Assembly (NCBI GenBank): GCA_012513605.1 | Contig: JAAZBV010000014.1 | Location: 1-34,845 of the forward strand | DNA from: Desulfatiglans sp. | Lineage (GTDB): Bacteria > Desulfobacterota > DSM-4660 > Desulfatiglandales > HGW-15 | DNA: 34,845 nt | Direction: 5' to 3' | Part shown: positions 24,984 through 34,161 of the stretch, in pieces | How the letters are laid out: each line of letters opens with the position of its first letter | How positions within the stretch are numbered: position 1 is the first letter of the stretch | Notes under the pieces: model-generated | The model's database searches: none | Seen by the model: only the letters and a program-made list of their open reading frames with translations | What the model was told of the DNA's origin: nothing | Position numbers and translations under genes: made by a program

Positions 24984-26747
24984 ATGATAAATAAAACTGA
25001 TATGCAGAATCTGAAGAGATTGATAGATTCTGGCAAAGACAAGGGTTACATCACCTATGAAGAGCTGAATGATGACCTGCCTGATGAAATCACCTCCTCG
25101 GAGCATATCGACGATGTAATGATGATGTTTGAAGAGCTGGACATCATGGTAATTGATGAGGCAGCCAAAAATGAAATTGAAAAATCAAGAAAACTCAAGA
25201 AAAAGAAGGAAAAAGAGCTTGAGAAAGAAGATTTACAGGCTGATATAGTTGATAATTCAACAAGGGTTTCTGATCCTGTTAAAATGTATCTCAAGGAAAT
25301 GGGCTGCATATCCCTCCTGACAAGGGAAGGGGAAGTTGATATAGCCAAAAGAATTGAAGAGGGTGAAAAAAATACACTTGAGATGTTTCTAAAGTGCTGT
25401 GTTGGGGTCGAGTATATTATTGATCTTGGAGAAAAGCTGAAGACAGGAGAGGTCAAGCTGAAGAATATAATCAATGACCCTGATTATGAAGAAAACCATG
25501 CGCAGATCGGTGAAAAAAGGGAGCACCTTATAAAACTGATAGATGAAATCAAGGTGCTGTACAATGATTATGGAAAGATAAAAAACGAAATCACAAAGAA
25601 GACCTGTGTCGCAGCCAGGAAGAAAAAGCTAACGGATAAGCAGACAAAAATCTTCAACCAGATTGTAGATATGATTTATGGTTTTAAACTGGAAAAGGGG
25701 CAGCTTGATAAGATGATGGATATGCTTTACAGGTTAGTAATTGACTGTGAAAAGGCCGAACGCCATTTGTCTGATTGTGTTATTAAGAATGGTGGAAAAT
25801 CATTAACATACATAAAAAAGTGTATTATGGGTATTCCAAAGTCAGCAAAGGATAATGATATTGTTACACCTCTGAAACGAAAAAAAACAGAATTGGTCTT
25901 GATGAAAACCGAGCTGAATGAGGCGCAAAAGACTATCAAAGATATAAAAGATCGCACTAACATGACAGCCAAAGAATTGAGGGAGACCCTTGACCAGGCA
26001 AGAAGGAGCCTTGAAAGATCAAAGCTAGCAAAAAAGGAGCTTATCCAGGCTAATCTCAGGCTTGTAGTGAGTATCGCTAAAAAATATACAAACAGGGGGC
26101 TGCAGTTTCTTGATCTGATTCAGGAGGGTAACATAGGCCTCATGAAGGCGGTAGAAAAATTTGAATACCAGAGGGGCTATAAATTCAGCACCTATGCAAC
26201 TTGGTGGATCAGACAGGCAATAACAAGGGCGATTGCAGACCAGGCCCGGACTATCCGCATACCTGTACACATGATTGAAACAATAAACAAACTCATCAGG
26301 ACATCCAGATACCTGGTTCAGGAACATGGGCGTGAGCCGACTCCTGAGGAGATCGCTGAGAAGATGGAATTCCCCCTTGAAAAGGTGCGTAAGGTATTAA
26401 AGATAGCCAAAGAGCCTATCTCTCTTGAGACCCCTATCGGTGAAGAGGAAGACAGCCATCTTGGAGATTTCATAGAGGATAAAAAGGTCATATCGCCCGG
26501 TGAAGCGGTGGTAAACCACAGCCTTGGTGAACAGACAAGAAAGGTACTTACATCTCTTACACCAAGGGAAGAAAAGGTCCTAAGGATGAGATTCGGCATT
26601 GGTGAAAAGTCTGATCACACACTTGAAGAGGTGGGACGTGACTTCAATGTTACAAGAGAGAGGATAAGGCAGATAGAGGCAAAGGCATTAAGAAAGTTAA
26701 GACATCCGAGCAGAAGCAGGAAATTAAAAAGTTTTATTGAAAGATAA
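24984..26747 (+). CDS. rpoD: RNA polymerase primary sigma factor (sigma-70)
   Basis: The housekeeping sigma factor, 587 residues. Region 1.1 is at about 1-80 ([21 protein letters not shown]) and region 1.2 near [14 protein letters not shown] charged, helical non-conserved insert follows to about residue 330. Region 2 then has [41 protein letters not shown] and the -10-binding [19 protein letters not shown]. Region 3 has [12 protein letters not shown]. Region 4 ends with the helix-turn-helix [27 protein letters not shown] lies 7 bases before the ATG. The conserved part fits recognition of the TTGACA/TATAAT boxes seen in this window. Confidence 0.97.
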   Translation: MINKTDMQNLKRLIDSGKDKGYITYEELNDDLPDEITSSEHIDDVMMMFEELDIMVIDEAAKNEIEKSRKLKKKKEKELEKEDLQADIVDNSTRVSDPVKMYLKEMGCISLLTREGEVDIAKRIEEGEKNTLEMFLKCCVGVEYIIDLGEKLKTGEVKLKNIINDPDYEENHAQIGEKREHLIKLIDEIKVLYNDYGKIKNEITKKTCVAARKKKLTDKQTKIFNQIVDMIYGFKLEKGQLDKMMDMLYRLVIDCEKAERHLSDCVIKNGGKSLTYIKKCIMGIPKSAKDNDIVTPLKRKKTELVLMKTELNEAQKTIKDIKDRTNMTAKELRETLDQARRSLERSKLAKKELIQANLRLVVSIAKKYTNRGLQFLDLIQEGNIGLMKAVEKFEYQRGYKFSTYATWWIRQAITRAIADQARTIRIPVHMIETINKLIRTSRYLVQEHGREPTPEEIAEKMEFPLEKVRKVLKIAKEPISLETPIGEEEDSHLGDFIEDKKVISPGEAVVNHSLGEQTRKVLTSLTPREEKVLRMRFGIGEKSDHTLEEVGRDFNVTRERIRQIEAKALRKLRHPSRSRKLKSFIER

Positions 26748-26768
26748 TATTATTATCATCGTTTTTTC

Positions 26769-26800
26769 TTGACAAAAATCGATTCAGACTGCATTTTATA
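26769..26800 (+). promoter_or_regulatory. Possible promoter of tRNA-Met
   Basis: TTGACA (26769-26774) is perfect; the best -10 candidate TTTATA (26795-26800) is 20 bases away, longer than usual. Position just before the tRNA gives it some weight. Confidence 0.35.
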
Positions 26801-26826
26801 CAGCTTGAATCAAACGGCAGTCTAAA

Positions 26827-26899
26827 GGGCCTATAGCTCAGCTGGTAGAGCCACCGGCTCATAACCGGTAGGTCCCTGGTTCGAACCCAGGTGGGCCCA
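26827..26899 (+). tRNA. tRNA-Met (anticodon CAT)
   Basis: Cloverleaf of 73 bases: acceptor GGGCCTA/TGGGCCC, D arm GCTC..GAGC, anticodon stem ACCGG/CCGGT with loop CTCATAA, T arm CCTGG-TTCGAAC-CCAGG, discriminator A, no encoded CCA. The paired first position argues for elongator rather than initiator Met; a lysidine-modified tRNA-Ile2 cannot be excluded from sequence alone. Confidence 0.93.
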
Positions 26900-26961
26900 T
26901 CATAAAAGGAAAAATGTTGATTTCAAAAACACACATAAATAGATCTCGAAAGGGATAGCTT

Positions 26962-27001
26962 AAAAAAAGGGCGCATCATTAAAGATGCGCCCTTTTTTTT
27001 G
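26962..27001 (+). terminator. Strong Rho-independent terminator
   Basis: GGGCGCATC (26969-26977) and GATGCGCCC (26984-26992) form a 9-bp GC-rich stem with flanking A/T pairs, followed by nine T. It ends the dnaG-rpoD-tRNA-Met region. Confidence 0.92.
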
Positions 27002-27036
27002 AATTAAGTATAAAAACATATTTTAATTGCGTTCAT

Positions 27037-27846
27037 ATGTCTGCAAGCCTTAAAAAAGTAATAGATATTATTGATGAGATAGCACCATTCTCTCTAGCTG
27101 AGGAGTGGGATAACCCCGGCCTTCAAATTGGTTCTCCTGACATGGATATCAGCAAGATACTGGTTGCCCTTGATCCGACAATGGAGACCTTGAAAATGGC
27201 CGTGTCTGTAAATTCCCAGTTGATCATAACTCATCATCCCCTGCTGTTTCATTCAATATCTCATATAGATTTAAAATCTTTCCCTGGTAACTTTATAAAT
27301 GAGGCAATAAAAAACAACATATCAGTTATTGCTGCCCATACAAATCTGGATAACGCAAAGATGGGGATCAACCAGATTCTTGCCATAAAACTTGGCCTGA
27401 CTGACTGGGAGATCCTTGAGCCAAAGGGGTTAAATGGCATGGCCGGATACGGGATTGGTATAATCGGTTATCTTGGTGAACCAGTTGATTTATACTCCTA
27501 TGCCATGAAGGTCAAAGAATGCCTTAATACCAAAACAGTCAGGGTGACAGGCCCTGATGATGTAAGAATCAGATGTGTTGCCTCTGTTGGAGGTTCTGGC
27601 AGGGATTACATAGCAAAAGCAAAAGAAAAAGGTGCTGACCTTATTGTAACCGGAGACATAGGGCATCATGATGCCCTTAATGCGAGAGCGCTGGGCATCA
27701 ATGTAATTGATGCAGGCCATTTTTACACAGAAAGGGCAGCATTGACAGGTTTTATTGACCAAATAAGGGAAAGGTTAGAAACGCAGGGCATTGATATAAT
27801 GGTTGAACTTTATAAAGGAGAGGCTGACCCTGTCAGAATATTGTAA
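27037..27846 (+). CDS. Nif3-like dinuclear metal centre protein
   Basis: A 269-residue member of the Nif3/YbgI/YqfO family, hexameric rings with a two-metal site; the cellular role is debated (GTP cyclohydrolase-like annotations are unproven here). Metal ligands are visible: ITHHPLLFH (66-74), AAHTNLDNAKMGIN (near 105-118) and, near the C-terminus, GDIGHHDAL plus DAGHFYTERAA. The N-terminus has FSLAEEWDNPGLQIG, the family hallmark. The ribosome site is not obvious. It is followed 27 bases later by the zinc-ribbon gene, a frequent pairing in this bacterial group. Confidence 0.93.
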   Translation: MSASLKKVIDIIDEIAPFSLAEEWDNPGLQIGSPDMDISKILVALDPTMETLKMAVSVNSQLIITHHPLLFHSISHIDLKSFPGNFINEAIKNNISVIAAHTNLDNAKMGINQILAIKLGLTDWEILEPKGLNGMAGYGIGIIGYLGEPVDLYSYAMKVKECLNTKTVRVTGPDDVRIRCVASVGGSGRDYIAKAKEKGADLIVTGDIGHHDALNARALGINVIDAGHFYTERAALTGFIDQIRERLETQGIDIMVELYKGEADPVRIL

Positions 27847-27873
27847 TAATAATTATCATAAGGGGGAAGAGAA

Positions 27874-28617
27874 TTGAAAGAAGATCTGAAAAATTTGATC
27901 CTGCTTCAGACATGCGATAACAGGATAAAAACAAACCAGATAAAGCGGGATTCCATTCCTGAAAGGATAAAACGGCTGGAAGAGTCCTTTGAGGAAAAAA
28001 GCAGGATATTCAATTCCAGATTGGAAAAACTTGACTCACTTGAAAAGGAAAAAAGGGCTGTTGAAAAGGAAGTCCAGGTTATTGAAAGCAGGGCGCAGAA
28101 AGGTCAGGAAAAACTCAATAACATAAAATCAAACAAGGAATATACCGCTGCGCTCAAAGAGATTGAAGATATAGAAAAGGATAGAGTAAAACAGGAAGAT
28201 ATACTGCTTCAGGTTATGGAGACTATTGAACAGCTGAAAAAGGAGTCCATAGAGATAAAGGTTGAGAAGGAAAATCTCAGGAAGGATTTTGATGCGGAAA
28301 AAAAGGAGATTGAAGATGAGCTCCTTGAACTTAATGAAGAGGCTGAAGGGCTGATTAAGCAAAGGGCAGAATATAATTGTGAGGTTGACAGTAGAATGCT
28401 TAAGACATATGATCTCCTGCGCGCCAGAAGATCAGGGGTTGCTATAAGTGCTGTAGTTGGAGGCATATGTCAGGCATGTCATCTGGAGATACCCCCGCAG
28501 AAGTTTAATGAACTTCAGAGATGCAATGAGATGATGGCCTGCCCACACTGCAACAGGCTCATATACTGGGGGGAAGACGAATTTTTTGTTAAACTTTTAA
28601 ACAGCGCGAGCGTTTAG
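27874..28617 (+). CDS. Coiled-coil protein with C4 zinc ribbon (CT398-like)
   Basis: A 247-residue protein starting at TTG (27874), with GGGGGAAG upstream. Residues 15-185 are nearly all charged heptad-like helix, predicted to form a long coiled-coil hairpin (ERIKRLEESFEEKSRIF..., IEDIEKDRVKQEDI). The C-terminus is a zinc ribbon with CQAC and CPHC pairs (GGICQACHLEIP... MACPHCNRLIYW). This matches the CT398/YcjX-unrelated zinc-ribbon family often found beside Nif3-like genes. The function is unsettled; nucleic-acid or secretion-related roles have been proposed for relatives. It ends 15 bases before the RNase P RNA. Confidence 0.9.
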   Translation: MKEDLKNLILLQTCDNRIKTNQIKRDSIPERIKRLEESFEEKSRIFNSRLEKLDSLEKEKRAVEKEVQVIESRAQKGQEKLNNIKSNKEYTAALKEIEDIEKDRVKQEDILLQVMETIEQLKKESIEIKVEKENLRKDFDAEKKEIEDELLELNEEAEGLIKQRAEYNCEVDSRMLKTYDLLRARRSGVAISAVVGGICQACHLEIPPQKFNELQRCNEMMACPHCNRLIYWGEDEFFVKLLNSASV

Positions 28618-28632
28618 CAGATTAGAATATCA

Positions 28633-29010
28633 GAGCAGGCCGGATGGCCGCTGCTTTGCTTTAAAAGCAAAGGGGAGGAAAGTCCGGGCTCCACAGGACA
28701 GGATGCTGGATAACGTCCAGTCCCGGTGACGGGAAGGAAAGTGCAACAGAAAGTATACCGCCTCTCTTCCGGCATTGGCCGGAGGTTATGGTAAGGGTGA
28801 AATGGTGAGGTAAGAGCTCACCGTCCTGGCGGTGACGTCAGGAGCTTGGCAAACCCCATCCGGAGCAAGACCAAATAAGGAGGAGCATGAGGGTGGTCCG
28901 CCCGATTCTCCGGGTAGGTCGCTTGACCCTGATGGCAACATCAGGGCTAGATGAATGGTCATCGTTCAGGGATATTTCCCTGAAAACAGAACCCGGCTTA
29001 TGGCCTGCTC
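28633..29010 (+). ncRNA. rnpB: RNase P RNA (bacterial class A)
   Basis: The catalytic RNA that matures tRNA 5' ends. The P1 stem pairs GAGCAGGCC (28633-28641) with GGCCTGCTC (29002-29010). The 5' conserved core GAGGAAAGTCCGGGCTCC is at about 28674-28691. Further landmarks are ACAGAAAG near 28747 and GGTAAGGGTGAAAT near 28791. The 3' core includes GACCAAATA, the L15-type region GTGGTCCGCCC and ACAGAACCCGGCTTATG. Eight or so T follow at once, a built-in terminator. Confidence 0.96.
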
Positions 29011-29019
29011 TTTTTTTTA
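29011..29019 (+). terminator. T-run terminating rnpB
   Basis: The P1 helix of RNase P RNA, closed by GGCCTGCTC, is followed directly by T8, so P1 plus the run may act as the intrinsic terminator. Confidence 0.6.
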
Positions 29020-29832
29020 TACAAGTTTAGTCACAGCATTAATGATAGCCTGCCTCAACACCCCTCCCAAAATCTGAAAACATAACAGTGCCGCAAGAGG
29101 TGATAAATCAAGCCCTGCGATTGGCGGAATGAGCCTGCGAAAAGGCGAAAGCAGAGGCTCACTGATTCCATATATCGTTTGCACAACAGGGTTATATGGT
29201 GATGGGCTCACCCATGACAGTAAAACGCTAACTAGTATCACAAGGGAGAAAAAACCAGGAAATAGCTCTATTACCTGCGTCAACCCCTCAGCTACGCCAT
29301 AGTATAAATAGAGTGAAAACCCAAGCGGTTTTGGGGCGATTATAGTGTTAAGCAGATAGGCTATAATGCTGTAAACAAAAAATAAGGTTACAAATGTAAA
29401 AAGAGAGAATGACTTTCTTGGTATACTAAGCCTCGCGGCAAGAGAACCAAGTGGCAGAAATGCCCTTTGAAGCATACTTATTACAGGGGTATGGCCTTTA
29501 TCCCCTGTAAGAATAGCTATGAACCATACCACCATGTAAAACCGGAAGAGCAACTGGAATAGATTCAATAAGCTTATTCCTGTTCCGGATAAAATGGAGA
29601 CACGTCCGGTTGTAAAATAAAGCAGGCCTCTTATGATGACAAGAAAGAGAACACTTAAGGCCACGCAGTAAAACTCATTCCTGACAATGGTTTTAAATGG
29701 TTTTAACAGTGGATCAGTGATCCTGAATATGAGATTAAATACACTGTTAAAATTGGCTTCAACAGGCCTGATAAACAGCCTGATAAGTACAATAACTATG
29801 AGTATATCGATAATAGCCTTTAGTAAAAACAT
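29017..29832 (-). CDS. YggT family membrane protein (two YGGT units)
   Basis: A 271-residue integral inner-membrane protein. It contains two copies of the YGGT unit, one near the N-terminus (ITDPLLKPFKTIV at about 38-50) and one near the C-terminus (ISEPLLSPFRRLIPPIAGLDLSP), each flanked by hydrophobic helices. Relatives are linked to osmotic tolerance, cell-division placement or respiratory supercomplexes in different bacteria, and none can be assigned here. The ATG at 29832 sits 83 bases from a divergent DUF167/yggU-like gene; yggT and yggU are often neighbours. Its stop lies just after rnpB's T-run on the opposite strand. Confidence 0.9.
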   Translation of the reverse strand: MFLLKAIIDILIVIVLIRLFIRPVEANFNSVFNLIFRITDPLLKPFKTIVRNEFYCVALSVLFLVIIRGLLYFTTGRVSILSGTGISLLNLFQLLFRFYMVVWFIAILTGDKGHTPVISMLQRAFLPLGSLAARLSIPRKSFSLFTFVTLFFVYSIIAYLLNTIIAPKPLGFSLYLYYGVAEGLTQVIELFPGFFSLVILVSVLLSWVSPSPYNPVVQTIYGISEPLLSPFRRLIPPIAGLDLSPLAALLCFQILGGVLRQAIINAVTKLV

Positions 29833-29915
29833 GCAAATTCCTCTTGGTATTTTATTTGTCTATCCTCTATACTACAGCAATTAATTATTCAACCTGAATA
29901 TAATCCTGATCTTTT

Positions 29916-30215
29916 ATGAATGTAATGGTTATGAAAAAAAAAGAACCAGATAGAACCTATACTGACATTGCAGCAAAGATTCTTCCGAAATCCTCACGGA
30001 ATGAGATTATGGGTCTTGAAGAGGGAATTGTAAAGATCAAGGTGACTGCACCGCCTGTTGAGGGCATGGCAAACAAAGCTGTCATAGAGCTTATTTCAAA
30101 AGAGCTGAAAATCCCGAAAAAAGATATTGAGATAGTATCCGGTGATAAATCAAAAAATAAAAGGATCAGGATTCACGGGGTTTCATGCCTGAATTTTTCA
30201 AAGATTAATAAATAA
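29916..30215 (+). CDS. DUF167 (YggU) family protein
   Basis: A 99-residue small alpha/beta protein of unknown function. The family core is clear: KILPKSSRNEIMGLEEG, IKVTAPPVEGMANKAVIELISKELKIPK and DIEIVSGDKSKNKRIRI. Several in-frame ATGs occur at 29916, 29925 and 29931 without a clear ribosome site, so the N-terminus is uncertain by a few residues. Its last codons (HGVSCLNF) lie in one arm of a 13-bp inverted repeat shared with the msbA end. Confidence 0.85.
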   Translation: MNVMVMKKKEPDRTYTDIAAKILPKSSRNEIMGLEEGIVKIKVTAPPVEGMANKAVIELISKELKIPKKDIEIVSGDKSKNKRIRIHGVSCLNFSKINK

Positions 30216-30259
30216 AAAATATAAAGACGCCCGGCAGGGCGCCTTCTCAGGCATGAAAC
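30180..30259. repeat. 13-bp inverted repeat across the yggU/msbA 3' ends
   Basis: GTTTCATGCCTGA (30180-30192) in the DUF167 gene and TCAGGCATGAAAC (30247-30259) at the msbA stop codon are perfect inverted copies. A separate terminator stem lies between them. Confidence 0.55.
30209..30243 (-). terminator. Terminator of the msbA transcript
   Basis: In the minus direction GGCGCCC-TGCC-GGGCGTC (30243-30226) forms a 7-bp stem with one G-T pair and a four-base loop, followed by TTTATATTTTTTATT. It starts four bases after the msbA stop. Confidence 0.8.
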
Positions 30260-32100
30260 TGCATGTCATAAAGCTGCCTGAACCGGCCGTTTTTATCCAT
30301 CAGCTCCTTGTGGGTGCCTGATTCAACTATCTCCCCATTTTCAAGCACAAAGATCCTGTCGGCATTTCGTATGGTGCTTAATCTGTGGGCAATAGCAAAG
30401 ATCGTGCATCTGCCCTTCAGGGATTCTATGGATTTCTGTATGAGCTCTTCACTCTCTGCGTCAAGCGCAGAAGCGACCTCATCCAGCAGCAGGATGGAAG
30501 GATTCACAAGTATTGCCCTGGCAATGGATATGCGCTGTTTCTGTCCACCAGATAAAAGCGAACCCCTGTCGCCCACAATGGTCTCATACTGCTTTGGCTG
30601 ATCCATTATAAAATTATGGGCATGGGCAGAGGTTGCAGCGGCTATTATACTGTTTTTGTCAGCAGATGATCCTGTGCAGTTAATATTATTCTGGATAGAG
30701 TCATGAAACAGTAGTACCTCCTGGCTTACTATCCCTATCTGCCTCCTTAATGATTCGAGCGTAACATCCCTTATATCTATCCCATCTATCAGTATCTGCC
30801 CTTCATGCACATCATAAAAACGGGGGACAAGGTCCATCAGGGTGCTTTTACCTGCCCCTGTTGACCCTACAAAGGCTACCATTTCACCGGCATTGACCCT
30901 GAATGAAACGTTTTTAAGTATTGGTTTACTGTTTTTATATGAAAAGCATACATCCTTGAATTCAATGGAGCTGTTATGCCTTGGTAGAATAACAGCGTCT
31001 TCCTTTTCAGCAATCTCAGGCATTGTATTGATGATGCCAAATACCCTTTCAGTCGCCCCCTGAAGGGTTTTTATTTCATTACTGACTTTAGAAAGGTTTT
31101 TTACAGGTGAGTAAGCCCTTGAGATTGCAAAAAAAAGTGCCACCAGTTCGCCAAGGGTAAGATTATAATATGTTTTACCTGCGATCAATATTACCGGCAA
31201 TGCTGTAAAGGCGATGGCGTCCATAACGGGGCCTATTCCTCTTACCCATCGGTTCCAGTGCATGGTTTTTTTATACAAGAAATCTGTAAGTATTTTAAAT
31301 TTGCCTGAATGGTTTTCAAATGTGCAGAAACCCTGAACGACCTTCAGACAAAGCAGTGTCTCCTGATATGCTGATGTAACCTTTGCTGTAGCATCCTGAA
31401 CCCTTGAAGAGTGTTTTTTGACCTTGATTCCGAATAACCGGGTTACCCCGATTATCAAAGGGGTGACAATCATTACTATAAGGGTCAGTTTGTAGTTTAT
31501 TTTTAAGGCGGACAGTAATAAAAACAGGGCAGTCAGCGGGTACTGAACAAAACCGATGATGATATTTGATATGGATGCCTGCATAAGGGTCAGATCTGCT
31601 GTTGATCTGGAGATAAGTTCCCCGATCTTGTATTCATGGTAAAAACCCAGGTGTAGATTAGTGAATTTTTTATAGAGATCTATCCTGATATCATTTATTG
31701 CCCTGTTGGTGAAGGCTGCTGCCGTTAGTTCACTAAGATACAGGGTAAATGACCTTACAATAACAGAAATGAAAATAAGAAAAGAGAGAAGGATCAGGAG
31801 TGAATTAGATGTCTTACCTTCAATAATCTCAATTTTTTCAAGTTTGATTGGGAATGATGAATCTTTATCCCATACAGGCAGTTTTAAAGTAAATGGAACC
31901 GGCTCATTATCCTTGGGTGTATCCCTGGTTACATCCTTAGACATATCCATGCTCAAATTATCTATAAAAGAGGGGAGTATCTCTGTGGGTGCAGCAGACA
32001 ATATAGCCGCAATACATGCAGGTAAAATAGCGCATAACATAAGCAACTTATATTTCCTAACATATCCTGCAATCTCTTTACCAAGTAATCTATCGAGCAT
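30247..32100 (-). CDS. msbA: ABC transporter with fused permease and ATPase, MsbA-like lipid A exporter
   Basis: The 617-residue half-transporter flips lipid A-core to the outer leaflet in the best-known family members. An N-terminal six-helix exporter domain covers about 1-370. The ATPase domain follows: Walker A GSTGAGKST, Q-loop IGIVSQEVLLF, signature LSGGQKQR, Walker B ILLLDEVASALD and switch His in IAHRLSTIRNAD. Between the first and second helices (about residues 40-100) lies an extra polar stretch with MDMSKDVTRDTPKDNEP, longer than in E. coli MsbA. The lptG gene 94 bases upstream on the same strand supports an LPS role, but a multidrug exporter cannot be excluded. The nearest ribosome site is weak (GGAG 12 bases before the ATG). 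Confidence 0.88.
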   Translation of the reverse strand: MLDRLLGKEIAGYVRKYKLLMLCAILPACIAAILSAAPTEILPSFIDNLSMDMSKDVTRDTPKDNEPVPFTLKLPVWDKDSSFPIKLEKIEIIEGKTSNSLLILLSFLIFISVIVRSFTLYLSELTAAAFTNRAINDIRIDLYKKFTNLHLGFYHEYKIGELISRSTADLTLMQASISNIIIGFVQYPLTALFLLLSALKINYKLTLIVMIVTPLIIGVTRLFGIKVKKHSSRVQDATAKVTSAYQETLLCLKVVQGFCTFENHSGKFKILTDFLYKKTMHWNRWVRGIGPVMDAIAFTALPVILIAGKTYYNLTLGELVALFFAISRAYSPVKNLSKVSNEIKTLQGATERVFGIINTMPEIAEKEDAVILPRHNSSIEFKDVCFSYKNSKPILKNVSFRVNAGEMVAFVGSTGAGKSTLMDLVPRFYDVHEGQILIDGIDIRDVTLESLRRQIGIVSQEVLLFHDSIQNNINCTGSSADKNSIIAAATSAHAHNFIMDQPKQYETIVGDRGSLLSGGQKQRISIARAILVNPSILLLDEVASALDAESEELIQKSIESLKGRCTIFAIAHRLSTIRNADRIFVLENGEIVESGTHKELMDKNGRFRQLYDMQFHA

Positions 32101-32194
32101 AATATGGTGATTCTCCTCTATTTGTAAAACCCTTTCAGGCCTCTGTTTATTTGTAATAAGGGGTTATATGTATCAGAAAAAGAATAAAAAGTGT

Positions 32195-33271
32195 CTATTT
32201 TTTGATGTAGATTATCAGATTAATGCCTGCCAGAGAAAAGAGGATATTTGCCGTCCATGCGGATAAAAACGGGGGTAATACCCCTGCCAGGCCTATGGCC
32301 CTGGCAAAACCCATAATCAGGTAGAGCAGAAAGCAGGCTGCAATGCCAATGGTAATGGAAAGAGGTATGCCGTTTATCTTCTCCCACAGGCCTACGGGTA
32401 TTGCAATAAGGGCCAGAACAGCAGTGATAAATGGGAATGCGAGTTTTCTGTATAGATTAACCATGTCAGCAGTATTATCATAACCCTCGGCTCTTACCTT
32501 TTGAGCGTGTCTTTTTAACTGCCCATAACTCATATCTTCAGGCTTTTTTATTTTTTTGATGAACATCTCAGGTGTTTCAGGGATATCGATTGAAACCTGG
32601 TCCAACCTTTCAAATCGGTAATCGTTTTCACCAGCAAGGGTCTGCACCTTTGCCTTTTCTATTTCCCACCTGTTATTAACCCTTCTGCCGGTTTCGCCCT
32701 TGATCTTTTTAACAAGAATGAACTGATCATTGAAAAAATAGAATACCGGCCCCTTCATTGTCTGGCTCTTTGCATCAAAATACTCTATCCAGTAGATATT
32801 GTTATCTGACTTGTACCATATGTTTGTACTTCCGGATAGACCGGACGGGTCTCTTTTTTTTACCTCGGCATTCCAAATCTCGTTTTGCCTCGAACTGGTA
32901 AAGGGGATAATTGCATCAGATAGAATGAATGAAAATACACTTAATATAATGGATATAAATATTACAGGGGTAAAGGTCCTGAAGATATCAAGCCCGCAGG
33001 CCTTCATTGCCATGATTTCACGATTCTTTTTCATCAGGCATATAACAACAATAACAGATATTGTCGTTGCAACCGGTATCATCTGATCTGTAATTAATGG
33101 TATTTTATAGAGAAAATAGGCGATGGTAGAAGAGAAGGGTACTCCCGCTTTAACAAAATTATCTATCTTCTGTATGAAATCTATTACAAGGTATAAAAGG
33201 ATAAAGATAAACTGGCACATGATAAATACCTTTATTACCTCTTTGACGATATATTTTGTGATTACCTTCAT
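32195..33271 (-). CDS. lptG: LPS-export ABC transporter permease LptG
   Basis: The 358-residue permease of the Lpt bridge that lifts LPS to the outer membrane. Three N-terminal helices: the first spans about 8-32, followed by VIDFIQKIDNFVKAGVPFS, the second around 65-83 (ATTISVIVVICLM), then NREIMAMKACGLDIFRTF, the coupling helix. The third is about 100-120. A periplasmic beta domain (125-265) and three C-terminal helices complete it. The N-terminal FDF/VIDFIQ and KNREI-AM-A-G motifs are typical. It is full length. AGGGATAG precedes the ATG. LptF, normally next to LptG, is not adjacent. Since LptF and LptG are paralogues, this could be the LptF-type copy, but the length of about 360 and the order of motifs favour LptG. 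Confidence 0.88.
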   Translation of the reverse strand: MKVITKYIVKEVIKVFIMCQFIFILLYLVIDFIQKIDNFVKAGVPFSSTIAYFLYKIPLITDQMIPVATTISVIVVICLMKKNREIMAMKACGLDIFRTFTPVIFISIILSVFSFILSDAIIPFTSSRQNEIWNAEVKKRDPSGLSGSTNIWYKSDNNIYWIEYFDAKSQTMKGPVFYFFNDQFILVKKIKGETGRRVNNRWEIEKAKVQTLAGENDYRFERLDQVSIDIPETPEMFIKKIKKPEDMSYGQLKRHAQKVRAEGYDNTADMVNLYRKLAFPFITAVLALIAIPVGLWEKINGIPLSITIGIAACFLLYLIMGFARAIGLAGVLPPFLSAWTANILFSLAGINLIIYIKK

Positions 33272-33422
33272 CTATCCCTTTAAACCTGTTATGAAATTTA
33301 TAATTGGTGATATGAAACCCATTAAAAGCTTCTCTAATGGATTTCATACCATGGCACAGAAGATACCTTGACGATTTTAAAAAATCTACCTTAATGTTCT
33401 TATAAATGTTTTATAGTTTTAT

Positions 33423-33989
33423 CTACCAGCTCGGATTCTTCTTTGACCCGATCCATTCTGCCATCTGTTCATTATAGATAATACGTTTGCTGAACAGCCA
33501 CTCACCATTTACCTTTTCCATATCGTCCTCATAATACCCGTATGAATCAAGGGTAGCCTTGCGTTCAGGGTTATCATTTCCCATGTGAAACCAATAGGCC
33601 CTTCCTACTGCCTTGTTCCCATTGATTTTAATCACTATGTTTGTGATGTTGTGACGGCCTGTTGAAGGGTATAATTTCTTTTCGTCTCCAGTGGCAGGTT
33701 TTTCCTTTGCCATGTTTGCAGACATTGCCCCGAGTTCTCTCTTGATATTTTCCCGACCCTGCCATTTAAAACCTATAATATCCAGGATACCATCCTCTGT
33801 AAATGTCTTCACATATGTGTCCAGATCACCAAAATCCAGTGCAAACATGTAGCGGGCCTGAAGATCCTCTATCAGGGCCCTGTCTTCTGCATAACTTGTG
33901 GAACCTGTATCTGCGGAAGAGTAGGTCATAATAAATGTGACAGAAATAATTGCTATAAAAATGAATACTGTTATTGATAATTTACGCAT
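33423..33989 (-). CDS. Exported SnoaL-like (NTF2-fold) protein
   Basis: A 188-residue protein from the ATG at 33989, chosen for AGGAGGG 6 bases upstream; a longer frame to 34091 lacks such a site. Residues 1-25 form a signal peptide (MRKLSITVFIFIAIISVTFI, then TYSSADTG). The mature part starts DRALIEDLQARYMFALDFGD, then DTYVKTFTEDGILDI, GRENIKREL and HNITNIVIKING, the pattern of a SnoaL-like/ring-hydroxylating-dioxygenase beta-like fold. Substrate unknown. It is distinct from the cytoplasmic SnoaL-like protein at 5.1-5.5 kb. Confidence 0.87.
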   Translation of the reverse strand: MRKLSITVFIFIAIISVTFIMTYSSADTGSTSYAEDRALIEDLQARYMFALDFGDLDTYVKTFTEDGILDIIGFKWQGRENIKRELGAMSANMAKEKPATGDEKKLYPSTGRHNITNIVIKINGNKAVGRAYWFHMGNDNPERKATLDSYGYYEDDMEKVNGEWLFSKRIIYNEQMAEWIGSKKNPSW

Positions 33990-34161
33990 TTGCTTCCCTC
34001 CTGTTTCATGTGATAGGTTTTTTGTTAGATGATGAAGTATAGGCAGATAATTATAATGAGTCAATATTACTTCTTTCATAATACGACCCATGTTTATTAT
34101 AATGAAAATTTAGGCTATTATGCTACAATACCCATCAAATAAACATATAAGGAGGTTAATA

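Noticed and set aside
28621..29020. A protein-coding reading of this stretch
   Set aside because: It carries the conserved RNase P RNA core and P1 pairing, and frames there are short.
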